A DNA stretch of 11,659 nt from Lentisphaerota bacterium (GTDB lineage Bacteria; Verrucomicrobiota; Kiritimatiellia; UBA8416; JAFGIZ01). The translations under genes were made by a program, and so were the position numbers. The notes beneath the pieces are model-generated. The model was not told the DNA's origin. It searched no databases and saw nothing but the letters and a program-made list of their open reading frames with translations. The stretch lies in the NCBI GenBank assembly GCA_016929365.1, contig JAFGIZ010000063.1, forward strand, positions 1 through 11,659, given 5' to 3'. Below, in pieces: positions 5,460-11,659 of this stretch. Position 1 is the first letter of the stretch, and each line of letters begins with the position of its first letter.

Positions 5460-8102
5460 TTACCCGGCCCCTTCCGCGCGGTTACGCCGGATCCGGCCGC
5501 GCAGGGCCTTCTCGGCTTCCACGGCCAGGAAGACAATCAGGGACAGGCCGAGCACCCGCGCGAGGTTCGCCGCCGATAGCGGCGCCGTCTTGAACACCGG
5601 GTTGAGGGCGGGCACGTAGATCACCGCCATCTGCAACCCGACGGTCAGCAGCGCCGCGCCCAGCAGCGGCTTATTGGAAAACAGGCCGAGTGAGAACAGC
5701 GAACGCCGGTCGGACCGCAGCGCCAGCACGTTGCCGATCTGGCTCAGGCACAGCACCGTAAAAACCATGGTCTGCCAGTTCTCCTGCCCGCTGTCGAGCG
5801 ACCAGGCCTGGGTAAACAGGCTGACGACCCCCATCAGCAGGCCGACCCAGATAATCTGGCGGACCATGCCGTGCGCAAAGATGCTCTCCCGCGGATGGCG
5901 CGGCGGGCGGGTCATGATGTCCTTCTCCTCGGGCTCGGCGGTCAGCGCCAAGCCCGGCAGCCCGTCGGTCACCAGGTTGATCCACAGGATATGAATCGGC
6001 AGCAGCGGCACGGGCAGGCCGATGAACGGGGCCAGGAAAAGGGTCCAGATCTCGCCGGCGTTGCTCGTCATGGTGTAGCGGATGAACTTGCGGATGTTGT
6101 CGTAAATACGGCGCCCCTCCCGCACCGCCTTGACGATCGTGGCGAAATTGTCGTCCAGCAGGATCATGTGCGCCGCGCCCTTGGCCACGTCCGTTCCGGT
6201 CACCCCCATGGCGATCCCGATGTCGGCCCGCTTGAGGGCGGGCGCGTCGTTGACCCCGTCTCCCGTCATGGCGGCAAACTGGCCCCGCGCCTGCAGGCCT
6301 TTCAGGATCTTCAGCTTCTGCTCGGGCGCGACGCGGGCATAGACGCCGATATGCTCGACGCGCGCGGCAAACTCGGCATCGTCCATCGCGGCCAGCTCGC
6401 GCCCCGAAATCACCTCCCCGTCCTCCTCCAGGATGCCGATGCGCAACGCGACGGCGCGGGCGGTTTTGGGATGGTCGCCGGTGATCATGACCGGACGGAT
6501 GCCGGCGGCCCGGCATTGCGCCACCGCCTCGGCGGCCTCGTCCCGCGGCGGATCGATCATGCCCGCCAACCCCAGGAAGAGCATGTCCTGCTCGACGCGG
6601 TCCGGCTCCAGCGCATCCGGTTCCGCCTCCCAGGTACGCATGGCGAAAGCCAGGACGCGCAGCCCTTTCCCGGCCAGCGCGTCGTTGCGCGCGGCCACGG
6701 CCGCGGCGTCCAGCGGCTGCTCAGCACCGTTGATCCACTGCCCCCGGCAGCGTTTGAGAATCTCGTCCGCGGCTCCCTTGGTGTACGAAACATACGTGCC
6801 GTCCGGGGCGCGATGCAGCGTCGTCATGCGTTTGCGCTCGGATTCGAACGGCAGTTCGCCCGCCCGCGGCAGCACCGCTTCGATCGCCGCTTTCTCATAG
6901 CCCGCCCGCGCCGCCGCGTCCACCAGCGCTGTCTCGGTGGGATCTCCCAGCAGGGAGCCGTCCGCGGCGCGGGCCGCGTCGTTGCTCACCGCCAGCGCCT
7001 GCAAGAAGTGGCGCAGCGCCGCACCGTCCCCGTCGCCGACCGCCGCGAGCGCGCCGGGCTCGTACGCGTTGTCACCCGCATACAGGTGTTCAACCGTCAT
7101 GCGGTTGTGCGTCAGGGTGCCCGTTTTATCGGAGCAGATATACGTCACCGAACCGAGCGTTTCCACCGCGGGCAAACGGCGGATCAGCGCGCTGCGCCGG
7201 ACCATCTTGCGGGCGCCCAGGGCCAGGGAAATCGTAACCACCGCCGGAAGCGCTTCGGGAATCGCGGCTACGGCCAGCGAAATCGCGGTCAGCAGCATGA
7301 GCATGACCGGTTCCCCGCGCAGGACGCCGACGCCGAAGATCACCGCGCACAACGCCAGAACGCCGACCGCCAGCCGCCGTCCGAACACCGCCAGCCGCTT
7401 CTGCAGCGGCGTCCTGGTCTCCTTCTCGCCCTGGAGCAGGCCCGCAATCCGGCCCAGCTCGGTGTCCATGCCCGTGGCCGTCACCACCGCCCTGGCCCGC
7501 CCGTGCACGGTAACCGTTCCGCGATACAGCATGTTCAGACGGTCGCCGAGCGGCAGATCCGCGTCGCCCAGCGGCGCCGTCTGCTTGTGCACCGGCACCG
7601 ATTCGCCGGTAATCGCGGATTCGTCGACCCGCAGCTGCGCCGCCTCCAGCAGCCGCAGATCCGCGGGCACAAAGGCGCCGGCTTCAAGAATGACCACGTC
7701 GCCGGGCACCAGGTCGGCGGCATCGAGCTGCACCGCGGACCCGTCGCGCAGGGCCACGGCCCGGGGGGCCGCCAGCTTCTGCAGCGCTTCCATCGCCTTC
7801 TCCGCCCGGTATTCCTGGACGAAGCCGATGACCGCGTTGAGCAGGACGATCACCAGGATGGCGATCGTATCGCCTGGCTCGCCGATGAACCCGGACACGA
7901 TCGCCGCGGCGATCAACACGAGTATCATGAAATCCGTAAACTGCCCCACCGCGATGGACACGACGCCCGCGCGCCGCTTTTCCTGCAACACGTTGGGGCC
8001 GTGGCGCGCCCGGCGCTCGCGCGCCGCCCCGGAGGAAAGCCCCCCGGCGGACGTCTCGAGCGCGCCGAGCGCCTCCTCTGCCGTTGCCGTGTGCCACCGC
8101 AT
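5460..8102 (-). CDS. P-type cation-transporting ATPase, P2A (SERCA/PMR1-like, probable Ca2+)
   Basis: This 880-residue inner-membrane pump couples ATP hydrolysis to cation export. Domains in order: cation-ATPase N-terminus (1-45), TM1-2 (about 55-95), actuator domain with TGES (165-168), TM3-4 (about 243-294) with PEALP (Glu283), phosphorylation site DKTGT (Asp325), nucleotide domain with KGAADE (442-447), TGDHPKT (541-547), hinge GDGVND (614-619), and TM5-10 (about 681-863). SERCA-type ion ligands are visible: Glu283 in TM4, Asn681 and Glu684 in TM5 (SNAGE), and Asn709, Thr712 and Asp713 in TM6 (NLVTDG). The TM8 position equivalent to SERCA Glu908 is Gln788, suggesting altered site I. The start at 8102 is supported by GGAAGGA 6 nt upstream; an upstream in-frame extension to 8339 would overlap the divergent transporter gene and lacks family similarity. 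Ca2+ is most likely, Mn2+ possible. It is a single gene, unlinked to the flanking operons. Confidence 0.95.
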   Translation of the reverse strand: MRWHTATAEEALGALETSAGGLSSGAARERRARHGPNVLQEKRRAGVVSIAVGQFTDFMILVLIAAAIVSGFIGEPGDTIAILVIVLLNAVIGFVQEYRAEKAMEALQKLAAPRAVALRDGSAVQLDAADLVPGDVVILEAGAFVPADLRLLEAAQLRVDESAITGESVPVHKQTAPLGDADLPLGDRLNMLYRGTVTVHGRARAVVTATGMDTELGRIAGLLQGEKETRTPLQKRLAVFGRRLAVGVLALCAVIFGVGVLRGEPVMLMLLTAISLAVAAIPEALPAVVTISLALGARKMVRRSALIRRLPAVETLGSVTYICSDKTGTLTHNRMTVEHLYAGDNAYEPGALAAVGDGDGAALRHFLQALAVSNDAARAADGSLLGDPTETALVDAAARAGYEKAAIEAVLPRAGELPFESERKRMTTLHRAPDGTYVSYTKGAADEILKRCRGQWINGAEQPLDAAAVAARNDALAGKGLRVLAFAMRTWEAEPDALEPDRVEQDMLFLGLAGMIDPPRDEAAEAVAQCRAAGIRPVMITGDHPKTARAVALRIGILEEDGEVISGRELAAMDDAEFAARVEHIGVYARVAPEQKLKILKGLQARGQFAAMTGDGVNDAPALKRADIGIAMGVTGTDVAKGAAHMILLDDNFATIVKAVREGRRIYDNIRKFIRYTMTSNAGEIWTLFLAPFIGLPVPLLPIHILWINLVTDGLPGLALTAEPEEKDIMTRPPRHPRESIFAHGMVRQIIWVGLLMGVVSLFTQAWSLDSGQENWQTMVFTVLCLSQIGNVLALRSDRRSLFSLGLFSNKPLLGAALLTVGLQMAVIYVPALNPVFKTAPLSAANLARVLGLSLIVFLAVEAEKALRGRIRRNRAEGAG

Positions 8103-8108
8103 AAAGCG

Positions 8109-8115
8109 TCCTTCC
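8109..8115 (-). promoter_or_regulatory. Ribosome binding site of the P-type ATPase gene
   Basis: On the minus strand GGAAGGA lies 6 nt before the ATG whose first base is 8102. It fixes the start at the MRWHTATAEE N-terminus. A 6-bp perfect stem (8117-8122 with 8127-8132, loop GACG) lies one base upstream of it. Confidence 0.6.
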
Positions 8116-8132
8116 CGCGTGCGACGGCACGC

Positions 8133-8162
8133 ACCATAGCGCGAAGGGTCCGCCCGGTTCAA
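8133..8162 (-). promoter_or_regulatory. Candidate sigma70-type promoter for the P-type ATPase gene
   Basis: On the minus strand TTGAAC (8157-8162) and TATGGT (8133-8138) are separated by 18 nt, each matching four of six consensus bases. Transcription would start near 8126, giving a leader of about 24 nt with the strong ribosome site. The element is in the only non-coding stretch upstream of the gene, the 119-nt divergent spacer. No comparably good pair was seen for the transporter on the plus strand. Prediction only. Confidence 0.3.
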
Positions 8163-8221
8163 GTCCCGGCTCCGACTTCGCGCTTGCCAGCCGGGGTCCC
8201 GTCGCCCGACACTGCTCCGCG

Positions 8222-9190
8222 ATGAAACGCATCCTCGAGTTGTACACGACCTATTTCGCCGTGTGGGTGCTGCTCGGCGGTGTGCTGGCCTACGTTTTCC
8301 CGGCCCCGTTCCTGGCGCTGAAGCCGTACAACAAGGCATTTTTCGGCCTGACCATGTTCGGCATCGGCGCGGTGCTGAAACCCGAAGATTTTGCCCGTAT
8401 CGCCCGCAAACCCTGGATCGTCGCCGTCGGCTCGGCCGCCCAGTTTACGCTCATGCCGCTCGGGGCGTTCGCCGCCGCCCGTGCCTTCCGCCTCCCGCCC
8501 GACATGGCCGTGGGCCTGATCCTCGCCGGCTGCGTGCCCGGCGCCATGGCCAGCAACGTCATGAGTTATATCGCCCGGGCGGACGCGGCCTACTCCGTCT
8601 CGCTGACGACCGTGTCAACGCTGCTGTGCCCGATCCTGACCCCGCTCCTGACCCGATTCCTGGCGGGGACGGTCCTGGACGTTCCCTTTCGGCCCATGAT
8701 GCTCGACGTGCTGCGCATGGTCGCGGGCCCGCTGGCTGTCGGCCTGCTCCTGCGGCGGCTGCTGCGCAAGCACATCGAGCCGGTCGTGCACGTCTTTCCC
8801 GCCGTCTCGGTCACGTTTATCGTCTTTATCTGCGCCCTCGTGGTCGCGGGGAACCGCGCCTTCTTCAGCGCATGGTCCCTCACGCTCGCGCTCGTGATCG
8901 GCGCGGTGTTCGCGCTCAACGTCTACGGCATGCTGACCGGGTACGGGGTCGGCCGCCTGGCGCGCTTCAGCCTGCCGCGCCGGCGCACGCTGAGCATCGA
9001 GATCGGCATGCAAAACGCCGGCATGGGAACCGTCCTGGCCCTTGCCCACTTCGGGGAGCGGGCCGCCGTCTCCACGGCGGTCTTTGTGTACATGTGTATC
9101 ATCACCGCTTCGGCCATGGCCGAGCTCTGGCGGCGGCGCCCCGCGGACAACGCACCGCCGCCGGACGGCACGGAGGTCGCAACTCCATGA
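8222..9190 (+). CDS. Bile acid:sodium symporter (BASS) family transporter
   Basis: This 322-residue inner-membrane protein has about nine to ten hydrophobic segments and is a Na+-coupled importer of an organic anion. The two family signatures are GCVPGAMASNVMSYIARAD (103-121, crossover helix 4) and EIGMQNAGMG (260-269, crossover helix 9). Compared with my recollection of the bacterial ASBT from Neisseria meningitidis, both Na+ sites look intact: Ser111, Asn112, Ser125, Thr129 and Glu260 for Na1, and Gln74, Glu260, Met263 and Gln264 for Na2. Bacterial members carry bile acids, pantothenate, pyruvate or other keto acids; the substrate here is undetermined. The ATG at 8222 lacks a clear ribosome site, but the hydrophobic N-terminus begins at once and no better in-frame start is apparent. 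It is transcribed divergently from the ATPase and precedes the GH65 gene by 87 nt, so the two may be co-transcribed although a functional link is not obvious. Confidence 0.92.
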   Translation: MKRILELYTTYFAVWVLLGGVLAYVFPAPFLALKPYNKAFFGLTMFGIGAVLKPEDFARIARKPWIVAVGSAAQFTLMPLGAFAAARAFRLPPDMAVGLILAGCVPGAMASNVMSYIARADAAYSVSLTTVSTLLCPILTPLLTRFLAGTVLDVPFRPMMLDVLRMVAGPLAVGLLLRRLLRKHIEPVVHVFPAVSVTFIVFICALVVAGNRAFFSAWSLTLALVIGAVFALNVYGMLTGYGVGRLARFSLPRRRTLSIEIGMQNAGMGTVLALAHFGERAAVSTAVFVYMCIITASAMAELWRRRPADNAPPPDGTEVATP

Positions 9191-9277
9191 GTACGGCGGC
9201 AACCCCAACGGGCGGGCTCCGTCCCGGCCCTCTACAACCCGGTCTGCGACAGCAGCATAACGCGATGGAGGCATCCC

Positions 9278-11584
9278 ATGGAACGGCGCCGCAAAGGTAA
9301 AACCGTTTTTCCCGTCGAACCCTGGGCCGTGACGGAAACCGATTTTCCGCCCGAGCACAGTCTCGTGCGCGAAACGCTGTTCACGCTGTCGAACGGTTAT
9401 CTCGGCCTGCGCGGCGCTCTCGAGGAAGGCGTGCAGGGCGCCGCCTCGAACCCGGGCACCCACCTGGCGGGCGTGTTCTACCGCAAGCCCGACCACTCGG
9501 CCTATGCCAAGGGGCCCCGGCTCTTCTCCGAAACCGAACACGCCATGGCCACCTTCGCCGATGTTCTCCGCGTGCGGCCCCGCGTGGGCGCCGAAACGCT
9601 GGACCTGTTGACCTCTCGCGTGACGGGGCACCGGCGCCGCCTTGACCTGAAGACCGCGGTCCTGGAACGCGCCGCCGTCTGGACCCCGCAGGCCGGCGGC
9701 CGGCTGCGCATCCGCGCGCGCCGTTTCGTCCCCATGCCGCACCGTGCGCTGGCCGTGCTCCGTTACGAAATCGAGGCGCTCGAACCGGCCGAACTCCGCC
9801 TGGAAGCCGGAATTGAAAAGTGCGCGGGAACGGCCGAGCGCGGCATCGCGTGCTGGGCGCCCGGCGGCGCCCGGCGGACGGGTCCCCGCGACGTGCTCCT
9901 CCGCTCCCGCCTGCCCGCCTCGGGATTCGAAGCGGCCGCCGCGACGGACATCCGCTGCCGGCTCGACGGCGACCCCCTCGAGCCCGCGTCCTGCACCTGT
10001 GCCGACAACCGGGCTCTCCTGGTTTACGCCGCGCGCCTGGAGGCGGGACAGCGTCTGGAGCTCGAACTGCGCGCCGCGGTTCTGTCCACGCGCGACACGG
10101 AGGCCGGCGCACTCGAAAAAGCGGTCTGCGCCGCGCTCGGGAACGCGGAGGGCGGCGAGGCCCTGCTGGACGCGCACGCTTCCTGGTGGCGCGATTTCTG
10201 GGCGCACAACGATATCGTGATCGAGGGCGACGACGCCGTCCAGCAGGGCATCCGCTACTGCCTGTTCCAGATCGCCCAGAGCCGCCAGCCGGGCGACGAG
10301 CGGCTCAGCATCGGAACCAACGGCTTGACCGGCGCCATGCACGGCGGGCTCTACTTCTGGGACACGGAGGTGTACCTCCTGCCGCCCCTGCTCCACATGA
10401 ACCCCGGCCTCGCGCGGGAACTGCTCGATTACCGGTTCCACACGCTTGACCGCGCCCGGCAACAGGCCCGCGCCCTGCGCTACCGCGGCGCCATGTACCC
10501 CTGGCTCACCATTACCGGCGAGCCGGGCCCCGGTTTCTACGACTGCACGATCGGCGAACAGCATATCAACGCCGCCATTCCGTACGCGATCGACCGTTAC
10601 CTCGACGCCACGGAGGACGACGCGTTTCTGCGCACGCGGGGCGCGGACATCCTGATCGAACAGGCCCGTTTCTGGGCCGACCGCGTGTGCTGGAACGCGC
10701 GCAAAGGCGCCTACGTCATCAACCAGGCCACCGGGCCCGACGAGTATACCGTGTTCAACAACAACAACTGCTATACCAACACCATGGCGCGCTGGACGCT
10801 GCGCTTCGCCGCGGACAGCCTGGACCGCCTGCGCGGCATCGACGCCGAGGGCTGCCGCGCGCTCGAAACACGCCTGGAACTCGACCCCGCCGAACCCGCC
10901 GCCTGGCGCCGGATCGCCGACGCGCTCTATATCCCCTATGACCAGGCGCTCGGCATCCATCCGCAGGACGAGGCCTTTCTCGACCTCGACCCCGTGGATT
11001 TCGACGCCATCCCGGAAACGGACCTCCCCCTGGAAAGCCACTGGCCCTGGGAACGGCTGATGCGGTCGCGCGTCATCAAACAGCCGGACGTCCTGCTGCT
11101 GGAACATCTCCGGCACGAGGAGTTCCGGATGGATCAGAAGGAGGCGGATTACGCGTTCTACGAGCCGTTGACCATCCACGACTCGTCGCTTTCCCCCTCG
11201 ATTCATGCCCTGGTTGCCGCGGAGATCGGCCGCCTTGACGACGCCGCCTACTACCTCTACCGCGCCGTGCGGCTCGACCTGAACAACATCAACCGCAATA
11301 CGGGGGCGGGCATCCACCTGGCCAACTGCGGCGGGGCCTGGATGGCCGTCGTGCACGGCCTGGCCGGCCTTCGTTTCCGCGACGGTATCGCCCGGTTCGC
11401 TCCCGTGCTGCCCCCCGGCTGGCGGCGGATCGCCTTCCGCCTGCTCTACCGCGGACGCCGGCTGCGCTGCGAGCTCACGCCCGAACGCGGCACGCTCGCG
11501 CTCGAAGACGGCGCCCCCCTGGCCGTGACCGCCCCGGGCCTGCCCGGGCCGCTCTCCGCAGACCGTCCCCTGACAGCAGTGTAG
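9278..11584 (+). CDS. Glycoside hydrolase family 65 alpha-glucoside phosphorylase
   Basis: This full-length 768-residue cytosolic enzyme would phosphorolyse an alpha-glucosyl disaccharide (maltose, trehalose, kojibiose or nigerose type) to beta-glucose 1-phosphate plus the acceptor sugar. An N-terminal beta-sandwich (about 1-270), linker, (alpha/alpha)6 barrel (about 320-690) and C-terminal beta-sheet domain (about 700-768) are inferred. Landmarks are YFWDTEVYLLPPLL (Trp361, Asp362, Glu364), GPDEYT with general acid Glu489, VIKQPDVLLLEH (Lys601, Gln602) and the phosphate-site-like DSSLSPSIHA and NTGAGIHLANCGG. The acceptor loop reads GEPGPGFYDCTIGEQ (414-428), which lacks the His-Asn-Glu I recall for maltose phosphorylases, so specificity is left open. 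GGAGG at 9267-9271 lies 6 nt before the ATG at 9278; the frame is open for 87 nt further upstream but has no usual start codon. No beta-phosphoglucomutase gene is in the window; one could lie downstream. Confidence 0.94.
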   Translation: MERRRKGKTVFPVEPWAVTETDFPPEHSLVRETLFTLSNGYLGLRGALEEGVQGAASNPGTHLAGVFYRKPDHSAYAKGPRLFSETEHAMATFADVLRVRPRVGAETLDLLTSRVTGHRRRLDLKTAVLERAAVWTPQAGGRLRIRARRFVPMPHRALAVLRYEIEALEPAELRLEAGIEKCAGTAERGIACWAPGGARRTGPRDVLLRSRLPASGFEAAAATDIRCRLDGDPLEPASCTCADNRALLVYAARLEAGQRLELELRAAVLSTRDTEAGALEKAVCAALGNAEGGEALLDAHASWWRDFWAHNDIVIEGDDAVQQGIRYCLFQIAQSRQPGDERLSIGTNGLTGAMHGGLYFWDTEVYLLPPLLHMNPGLARELLDYRFHTLDRARQQARALRYRGAMYPWLTITGEPGPGFYDCTIGEQHINAAIPYAIDRYLDATEDDAFLRTRGADILIEQARFWADRVCWNARKGAYVINQATGPDEYTVFNNNNCYTNTMARWTLRFAADSLDRLRGIDAEGCRALETRLELDPAEPAAWRRIADALYIPYDQALGIHPQDEAFLDLDPVDFDAIPETDLPLESHWPWERLMRSRVIKQPDVLLLEHLRHEEFRMDQKEADYAFYEPLTIHDSSLSPSIHALVAAEIGRLDDAAYYLYRAVRLDLNNINRNTGAGIHLANCGGAWMAVVHGLAGLRFRDGIARFAPVLPPGWRRIAFRLLYRGRRLRCELTPERGTLALEDGAPLAVTAPGLPGPLSADRPLTAV

Positions 11585-11609
11585 CGTTTTGTGTGTAAAA
11601 GCAGAGGGG

Positions 11610-11627
11610 GATAGTCAAGGGACTATC
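11610..11627 (+). terminator. Small perfect hairpin after the GH65 gene (possible terminator)
   Basis: GATAGTC (11610-11616) and GACTATC (11621-11627) form a 7-bp perfect stem with an AAGG loop, 25 nt after the GH65 stop. No T-run follows, so an intrinsic terminator is not well supported. It could be a transcript-end stabilising stem or part of the repeat that follows. Confidence 0.3.
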
Positions 11628-11632
11628 AGACG

Positions 11633-11659
11633 GGATTAACAGGATAGACAGGATGAGAC
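11633..11659. repeat. Degenerate 9-bp tandem repeat at window end
   Basis: Three consecutive 9-mers, GGATTAACA, GGATAGACA and GGATGAGAC, share the GGAT core with 9-nt spacing. The array reaches the last base and may continue outside. It resembles the dispersed AACAGGAT-type intergenic repeats that I recall from several environmental phyla. No coding function is visible in 11585-11659. Confidence 0.5.

Noticed and set aside
5429..5461. A GC-rich hairpin (5429-5434 with 5438-5443) near the convergent gene ends as a bidirectional terminator
   Set aside because: It lies inside the kinase coding sequence in a GGC/GCG codon run. The only T-run (CTTT) is about 14 nt away on the plus strand and there is none on the minus strand, so it is likely to be compositional.
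5871..8225. A 784-codon open frame on the plus strand opposite the P-type ATPase
   Set aside because: It is a mirror of the ATPase coding strand, rich in Arg, Gly, His and Gln with no domain. All P-type ATPase motifs are on the other strand.
8103..8339. N-terminal extension of the ATPase by 79 residues to an upstream ATG
   Set aside because: The extension is Arg/Ser/Pro-rich, overlaps the divergent transporter gene and has no family counterpart. The ATG at 8102 has a strong ribosome site and the expected N-terminus.
9187..9300. A 37-codon open frame starting at an ATGA overlap with the transporter stop
   Set aside because: It has no good ribosome site or similarity, is Gly/Pro/Gln-rich, and overlaps the GH65 start, which has its own ribosome site.
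8615..11356. A 913-codon open frame on the minus strand opposite the transporter and GH65 genes
   Set aside because: It is antisense to two well-supported genes with conserved motifs. Its translation is low-complexity Ala/Arg/Val/Gly-rich with no recognisable domain, as expected from strong GC bias at third codon positions.

Overview
The window is high-GC bacterial chromosomal DNA, densely packed with housekeeping and carbohydrate-metabolism genes. It has no rRNA, tRNA, CRISPR array or transposase gene. The mix of small-sugar oxidoreductases, a PfkB kinase, a GH65 disaccharide phosphorylase and dispersed non-coding repeats fits a carbohydrate-degrading member of the PVC group (for example Kiritimatiellota, Lentisphaerota or Planctomycetota). 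This assignment is inference from gene content only.

Region A (1-5448, + strand) is a run of five co-directional genes: the 3' end of a cupin gene, a Gfo/Idh/MocA oxidoreductase, a classical SDR, a fumarate-reductase-like FAD flavoprotein and a PfkB sugar kinase. The first four are tightly packed (40-nt gap, 34-nt gap, then a 4-nt ATGA overlap) and look like one operon. Three different redox enzyme types plus a kinase resembling 2-keto-3-deoxy-sugar kinases suggest an oxidative route for a sugar, polyol or sugar acid: oxidation or epimerisation at ring or chain carbons, then phosphorylation. The substrate cannot be read from the sequence. A structured palindromic repeat of about 81 bp (4243-4323), which looks like a REP/MITE-type element, sits between the flavoprotein and kinase genes and begins in the flavoprotein stop codon.

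Region B (5460-8102, - strand) is one gene for an 880-residue P2A-type (SERCA-like) cation-transporting ATPase. It converges on the kinase gene with only 11 nt between the stop codons and is divergent from region C. A plausible promoter lies in the 119-nt divergent spacer.

Region C (8222-11584, + strand) holds a bile acid:sodium symporter (BASS) family transporter with all expected Na+ ligands, then, after 87 nt, a complete GH65 inverting alpha-glucoside phosphorylase. The phosphorylase would release beta-glucose 1-phosphate from an alpha-linked disaccharide. No beta-phosphoglucomutase gene is present in the window. The last 75 nt are non-coding, with a small perfect hairpin and a 9-bp-period degenerate tandem repeat running off the end.

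The features most worth following are the uncharacterised flavoprotein in its redox operon, the palindromic element at 4243-4323, and the GH65 acceptor loop, which does not match the maltose phosphorylase pattern as I remember it.
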